NCBI RefSeq assembly: GCF_008033445.1
Contig: NZ_VNKO01000023.1
Span: 1 to 37,425, forward strand
Source of the DNA: Vulcaniibacterium gelatinicum
GTDB taxonomy: Bacteria; Pseudomonadota; Gammaproteobacteria; Xanthomonadales; Xanthomonadaceae
DNA: 37,425 nucleotides
Reading direction: 5' to 3'
Shown in pieces: positions 34,201 through 37,425 of this stretch. Each line of letters starts with the position of its first letter. Position 1 is the stretch's first letter. The position numbers and the translations under genes are program-made. Under the pieces are notes generated by a model, which was given only the letters and a program-made list of their open reading frames with translations, made no database searches and was not told where the DNA came from.

Positions 34201-34516
34201 CGACGCGCCGCCCACGGCGGTCGCGATCGCCGCCCCGGCCGGCTGGGCATGCGAAGTGACGGCGGCCGGACCCGGCTTCGCCGCCGAATGCGCGCACGAG
34301 GCCGCGTTCGCCGCCGGACGCACGCAGGCCTTCGACTTCGCCATCACCGCGCCGCCGCGGCAGGGCCGCGACGAACTGGTGCTCGAGGCCCGCGCCGACG
34401 CCGCCACGCCCGATCCGGATCCGGCCGACGACACCGCCGCGTTGCGCACCCGGATCGTCGGCGCGCCGCGCGACACGCCGGCGCCGCCGCGCCCGGCGCC
34501 CACGCCGGGCGGCTGA
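31265..34516 (+). CDS. secreted ExeM/NucH-type endonuclease with lamin-tail domain and Ig-like tail
   Basis: A 1083-residue exported protein. A signal peptide ends at about residue 24 (ARA before QVVISQVYGGGGNSG). Residues about 25-130 form a lamin-tail domain (SDFIELRNTGSAPVNLGGWS), followed by an OB-fold-like segment (about 200-360). The endonuclease/exonuclease/phosphatase domain spans about 470-800 with DILGVVEVENRRVLELL, VIVNHLRSLNG, LVGDFNAFEFNDGY, LDHALVNEAL and LRSSDHDPVRI; the E, D-N, and S-D-H residues match the DNase I-like site. Two DUF11/CARDB-type Ig-like repeats follow, then a proline-rich end PPRPAPTPGG with no membrane helix, so it should be released. ExeM-type proteins degrade extracellular DNA. 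Start at 31265 fits the signal peptide and GAGAGAGG upstream. Confidence 0.9.
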   Translation: MKHGLARLLALGCMLAGACGLARAQVVISQVYGGGGNSGATWKSDFIELRNTGSAPVNLGGWSVQYASATGTSWQRTNLSGTIAPGGYYLVKQADGAGGTTPLPTPDASGTIAMSASAGKVALVAGTATLSGSCPLGGAVVDFVGFGGANCFEGTGPAPTLGNTTAALRKNAGAADSNDNAADFTAGTPTPRNSATAPPDAPLALSIARIQGAGPTSPYLDRRVVTEGIVTARRFNNGFFLQSANDDGDPATSEGIFVFTGSAPTVAVGSRVRVTAQVAEFTPASNPHQLPITQLTTPVVEVLETGLPLPAPVALTAADLAPAATPATLERLEGMRVQLSRARTVSGSGGSLDEDDALAFTDGVFHVVLPEVARPFREPGLSVLEATPIPAGKHPPRFDTNPERLMVRSRGQVGATALAVDAGAEVTGLTGVLDYASGTWALLPDPSAPVAVAGGRLPQAVNDPAYEEVTIAGFNLLRLFDEVADGNGAPTLKPAALDKRLAKAAAAICHWLKAPDILGVVEVENRRVLELLAARVDATCPRAPRYVPYLEPGNDRGGINVGFLVSARDNGAGVARVEVLEVAQYGKDATFANPDGSSDLLNDRPPLLLRARVHQDNGAHYDVTVIVNHLRSLNGIDDLGPGSNGWASESERVRAKRGAQAAYLAQLVDWRQARDPGERIVLVGDFNAFEFNDGYVDVMGIVRGEEAPAEQVLTYVDSPLRTPLVDGGAFVADPAERYSYVFGGNAQTLDHALVNEALVLDALTVRVEHARINADFGVHHFGDGTTPLRSSDHDPVRIAIAVPAFRSADLAATASAPAEVRVGARVPFQAQVRNAGPNAALHASVGFAFDAAVAPTVHAPEGWQCSAPATEAHATTCACTTPRLEPGASAAFTVEVPAGDALGGRSLRMAVAAASTITDPANADNLAEAQVQVRAEADLALALSGPTLPFRSGTTARFPLTLRNDGADAAWQPRVRLHGDAPPTAVAIAAPAGWACEVTAAGPGFAAECAHEAAFAAGRTQAFDFAITAPPRQGRDELVLEARADAATPDPDPADDTAALRTRIVGAPRDTPAPPRPAPTPGG

Positions 34517-34649
34517 ACCGCGCCGCGCGCACGCTCGCCCGGAACGCGGCCACGGTCGCGTTCCGCGCGGCGCGGGCGTCCATACGCCGGGGTCCGGAGG
34601 GGGCCTGCGGTTATCATCGGTGCTCTTGCCGTTCCGGAAACCGGTACCG

Positions 34650-35723
34650 ATGACCATCGCCGCCCAGTTCCAGATCGAATACCTGCAGTACCTCGGCCCG
34701 GACGGCAAGGCCGTCGCCGAGCTGCCGCAGGCCTTCCGCGACCCCGCCGCGCTGGTGCCGCTGTTCAAGCAGATGCTGTTCGTGCGCACCTTCGACGCCA
34801 AGGCGATCGCGTTGCAGCGCACCGGCAAGCGCGGCACCTATGCCAGCTGCCTCGGCCACGAGGCGACCCACGTCGGCATCGGCGCCTCGATGCGCCCGGA
34901 GGACGTGTTCGCGCCCAGCTACCGCGAGTACGGCGCGCAGTTCATGCGCGGGGTCAAGCCGCGCGAGGTGCTGCTGTACTGGGGCGGCGACGAGCGCGGC
35001 AACGACTTCTCCGGCCCGAAGCACGACTACCCCTGGTGCGTGCCGATCGCGACCCAGTGCCTGCACGCGGCCGGCGCCGCGCTCGCGTTCAAGCTGCGCG
35101 GCGAACCGCGCGTGGCCGTCACCTGCTGCGGCGACGGCGGCTCGTCCAAGACCGACACCTACGCCGCGATCAACGCCGCCGGCGCCTACCGGCTGCCGTT
35201 CGTGCAGTGCATCATCAACAACGGCTGGGCGATCTCGGTGCCGCGCAGCGCGCAGACCGGCGCCCAGACCCTGGCGCAGAAGGGCCTGGCCGGCGGCCTG
35301 CACTGCCTGCAGGTGGACGGCAACGACCTGATCGCCGTGCTCGAGGGCATGCGCCGGGCGATGACCCGCGCCCGCGCCGGCGAAGGCGGCAGCGTGATCG
35401 AGTTCCTCACCTACCGCCTGCACGACCACACCACCGCCGACGACGCCCGCCGCTACCGCAGCGAGGACGAGGTCAAGGCCGCCTGGCAGCGCGAACCGGT
35501 CGCGCGCCTGCGCACCTTCCTCGCCCACGCCGGGGTCTGGAACGAGGCACAGGAAAAGGCCTGGACCGAGGAGTGCGCCCGGCAGGTGGACGCCGAGATC
35601 AACGCCTACCTGGAGACGCCGGTGCAGCCGGTGACCGCGATGTTCGACTACCTCTACGCCGATCCGCCGCCGGACCTGCTGGCGCAGCGCGAGATGGCCC
35701 TGGCGCAGGAGAAGCAGGCATGA
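34650..35723 (+). CDS. pdhA: pyruvate (or branched-chain 2-oxoacid) dehydrogenase E1 component, alpha subunit
   Basis: A 357-residue thiamine-diphosphate subunit of a heterotetrameric E1, which decarboxylates a 2-oxoacid and passes the acyl group to lipoyl-E2. The TPP motif is GDGGSSKTDTYAAINAAGAY from residue 161 to NN at 190-191. LTYRLHDHTTADDARRYRS is the conserved phosphorylation-loop region of E1-alpha. The N-terminal segment and CLGHEATHVGIGASM favour the pyruvate form annotated in Xanthomonas, but branched-chain substrates cannot be excluded. ATG at 34650 was chosen over an upstream TTG. It overlaps pdhB by four bases (ATGA). Confidence 0.9.
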   Translation: MTIAAQFQIEYLQYLGPDGKAVAELPQAFRDPAALVPLFKQMLFVRTFDAKAIALQRTGKRGTYASCLGHEATHVGIGASMRPEDVFAPSYREYGAQFMRGVKPREVLLYWGGDERGNDFSGPKHDYPWCVPIATQCLHAAGAALAFKLRGEPRVAVTCCGDGGSSKTDTYAAINAAGAYRLPFVQCIINNGWAISVPRSAQTGAQTLAQKGLAGGLHCLQVDGNDLIAVLEGMRRAMTRARAGEGGSVIEFLTYRLHDHTTADDARRYRSEDEVKAAWQREPVARLRTFLAHAGVWNEAQEKAWTEECARQVDAEINAYLETPVQPVTAMFDYLYADPPPDLLAQREMALAQEKQA

Positions 35724-36706
35724 GCGCGCAGCCCATCACCCTGATCGAGGCCATCACCCAGGCGCTGGCCCACGAGATGCGCCGCGATCCGTCGGTGATC
35801 GTGCTCGGCGAGGACGTGGGCGTGAACGGCGGCGTGTTCCGCGCCACCGCCGGCCTGCAGGCGCAGTTCGGGCCCGAGCGCGTGCTCGACACGCCGCTCG
35901 ACGAGACCACCATCGCCGGCCTCACCGTCGGCCTGGCCTCGCAGGGCATGCGTCCGGTGGCCGAGGCCCAGTTCGACGGCTTCGTCTATCCGATGGTGGA
36001 CCACATCGTCTGCCACGCCGCGCGCTTCCGCTACCGCACCCGCGGCCGCCTGACCTGCCCGATGGTGCTGCGCGTGCCCTGGGGCGGCGGCATCCGCGCG
36101 CCGGAACACCACAGCGAGGCCAACGAGGCGATCTTCACCAACGTGCCCGGCCTGCGCGTGGTGATGCCGTCCTCGCCGGCGCGCGCCTACGGCCTGCTGC
36201 TGGCCGCGATCCGCGACCCGGATCCGGTCATCTACATGGAGCCCAAGCGCATCTACCGCCAGTACAAGGAACTGGTGCCCGACGACGGCGAGGCGCTGCC
36301 GCTGGACGTGTGCTACGTGCTGCGCGACGGCAACGACGTGACCCTGGTGACCTGGGGCGCGCAGGTGAAGGAGACGCTGGAGGCGGCCGAGAAGCTCGCC
36401 GCCGAGGGCATCAGCGCCGAGGTCATCGACGTGGCCACGCTCAAGCCGCTCGACTTCGCCACCATCGCCGAGTCGGTGGCCCGGACCGGCCGTTGCGTGA
36501 TCGTGCACGAGGCGCCGAAGACCGCCGGCTTCGGCGCCGAGATCGCCGCGCGCCTGGCCGAGGAATGCATGTACGACCTGCTCGCGCCGGTCGAACGCGT
36601 GACCGGTTACGACACCCACATCCCGCTGTTCCGGCTGGAGATGAAGTACCTGCCGGGCGTGGACAAGATCGTCGCCGCGGCCAAGCGCACGCTGGCCGCC
36701 AGCTGA
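35720..36706 (+). CDS. pdhB: pyruvate (or branched-chain 2-oxoacid) dehydrogenase E1 component, beta subunit
   Basis: A 328-residue E1-beta subunit that completes the TPP site of PdhA. It has the N-terminal ITQALAHEMRRDPSVIVLGE with DVGVNGGVFRATAGL, the catalytic-glutamate region FDTPLDET-like VLDTPLDETTIAGL, GMRPVAEAQFDGFVYPMVD, HHSEANEAIF, and EAPKTAGFGAEIAARL near the C-terminus. The ATG at 35720 overlaps the pdhA stop, so the two are coupled and stoichiometric. The E2 gene follows after 9 bp. Confidence 0.93.
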   Translation: MSAQPITLIEAITQALAHEMRRDPSVIVLGEDVGVNGGVFRATAGLQAQFGPERVLDTPLDETTIAGLTVGLASQGMRPVAEAQFDGFVYPMVDHIVCHAARFRYRTRGRLTCPMVLRVPWGGGIRAPEHHSEANEAIFTNVPGLRVVMPSSPARAYGLLLAAIRDPDPVIYMEPKRIYRQYKELVPDDGEALPLDVCYVLRDGNDVTLVTWGAQVKETLEAAEKLAAEGISAEVIDVATLKPLDFATIAESVARTGRCVIVHEAPKTAGFGAEIAARLAEECMYDLLAPVERVTGYDTHIPLFRLEMKYLPGVDKIVAAAKRTLAAS

Positions 36707-36715
36707 GGACTGCCG

Positions 36716-37425
36716 ATGAGCCAGAAGAAGACGTTCCTGCTGCCCGACCTGGGCGAAGGCCTGCCCGACGCCACCATCGTCGAGTGGTTCGTGAAGGAGG
36801 GCGACACGATCCTGCTGGATGCGCCGCTGGTCTCGATGGAGACCGCCAAGGCGGTGGTCGAGGTGCCCTCGCCGGTGTCGGGCAAGGTGCTCCGGCTCGC
36901 CGGCGGCCCGGGCGACGTGATCGTCACCGGCACGATGCTGGCCGAGTTCGAGGTGGATCCTGCGCTGCCGCAGCGCGCGGAAGGGCAGGACACCGGCCAT
37001 CACCACGGCCCGCCGGCCGCGGCCGCGAGCCACGGCGGCGTCGGCCAGCGCGCACCGGAGAATGCCGAGCGCGTGATCGCCTCCGACGACGGCGGCGCGA
37101 TCAGCGCCGCCGGCACGCCCGCGCCGAAGGGCGCGCCCGCCACCCGCACCGAAGTGCTGCGCGAGGACAGTGGCACCGTGGTCGGCGCGATGCAGGTGTC
37201 CGACGCGGTGCGCAGCGAGCAGGCGGTCGCGGTCGGCGGGGTCAAGGCGATGCCGGCGGTGCGCGCGATGGCGCGCAAGCTCGGCGTGGACATCAGCCGC
37301 GTGCGCCCGAGCGGCGCGGACGGCGTGGTGACGATGGAGGACGTCAAGCGCGCCGCGGCCGAGGGCAGCGCCCGCCCCGGCGCCGCGCCGGCGCCGCGCG
37401 TGGCCGCCGTTGCCAACGCGCCCGC
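36716..37425 (+). CDS. dihydrolipoamide acyltransferase (E2), N-terminal part, cut by window edge
   Basis: The frame is open from the ATG at 36716 to the end of the window (236 codons), so the catalytic domain is missing. An N-terminal lipoyl domain covers residues 1-80 with the lipoylated lysine K45 in SMETAKAVVEV. A flexible Ala/Pro/His-rich linker follows. A peripheral subunit-binding domain lies at about 178-215 (MPAVRAMARKLGVDISRVRP and GADGVVTMEDVKRAA), which would bind E1 or E3. It starts 9 bp after pdhB. One lipoyl domain only, as in branched-chain or Gram-positive-type E2, unlike the three in E. coli AceF. Confidence 0.9.
   Translation, partial: MSQKKTFLLPDLGEGLPDATIVEWFVKEGDTILLDAPLVSMETAKAVVEVPSPVSGKVLRLAGGPGDVIVTGTMLAEFEVDPALPQRAEGQDTGHHHGPPAAAASHGGVGQRAPENAERVIASDDGGAISAAGTPAPKGAPATRTEVLREDSGTVVGAMQVSDAVRSEQAVAVGGVKAMPAVRAMARKLGVDISRVRPSGADGVVTMEDVKRAAAEGSARPGAAPAPRVAAVANAP

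Noticed and set aside
31115-34837. A 1240-codon open frame on the minus strand opposite the secreted nuclease gene
   Set aside because: Its composition is Arg/Gly/Ala/His/Val-rich without domains, and it lies antisense to a gene with clear signal peptide and domain order. At 70% GC such antisense frames are expected because stop codons are rare.

Overview
The window (about 70% GC) looks like a chromosomal segment of a Xanthomonadaceae/Lysobacteraceae gammaproteobacterium (Lysobacter, Luteimonas, Pseudoxanthomonas or a close relative). The evidence is a Clp-type CRP-family regulator very similar to Xanthomonas Clp and lying close to a trpEGDC cluster, a tryptophan 2,3-dioxygenase whose key residues keep the numbering known from Xanthomonas campestris (H55, R117, H240), a PilU of the Xanthomonas type, and several palindromic repeats of the kind scattered through this family. 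I could run no database search, so the genus is an inference.

Layout. Bases 1-110 hold the last 36 codons of an IS110-family transposase, which stops 13 bp from the 3' end of a secretion/pilus ATPase gene (gspE-like). Then come a cystathionine beta-synthase, a DUF465 protein, an OmpA-type lipoprotein and, divergently, pilU. From 6.6 to 8.4 kb lie maiA and a fumarylacetoacetate hydrolase gene. Next are a long nested inverted repeat, tRNA-Gln(CTG) with a strong terminator, and rplM-rpsI. From 9.8 to 13.8 kb are an Fe-S oxidoreductase carrying an in-frame palindromic insert, coq7, speD, clp and a GNAT gene. The trp cluster (trpE-G-D-C plus a HAD phosphatase) runs leftward from 18.5 to 13.8 kb and is preceded by a small leader ORF with three clustered Trp codons. 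Then follow rpe, a membrane J-domain protein, purC, a DUF962 protein, an EamA transporter, an epimerase, nhaA and a Na+/Ca2+ exchanger. From 25.5 to 28.5 kb lie hppD-hmgA and a divergent marR gene. The right end has a POT peptide transporter, kynA, a large secreted ExeM/NucH-type nuclease, and pdhA-pdhB followed by an E2 gene cut by the window edge.

How genes connect. hppD, hmgA, maiA and the FAH gene together encode the route from 4-hydroxyphenylpyruvate to fumarate and acetoacetate, split into two operons 17 kb apart. Both operon promoters carry nearly the same 14-bp palindrome (27990-28003 and 8390-8403, 12 of 14 bases identical), which suggests one regulon, probably under the MarR protein encoded next to hppD. 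Tryptophan is made by the trp cluster and opened by kynA. The most notable regulatory candidate is the trp leader: a -35/-10 pair places the start of transcription at or next to its ATG, Trp codons fall inside a hairpin, and the leader reading frame overlaps the start of trpE. The rest is mainly housekeeping; I see no CRISPR array, prophage or recognisable defence system.
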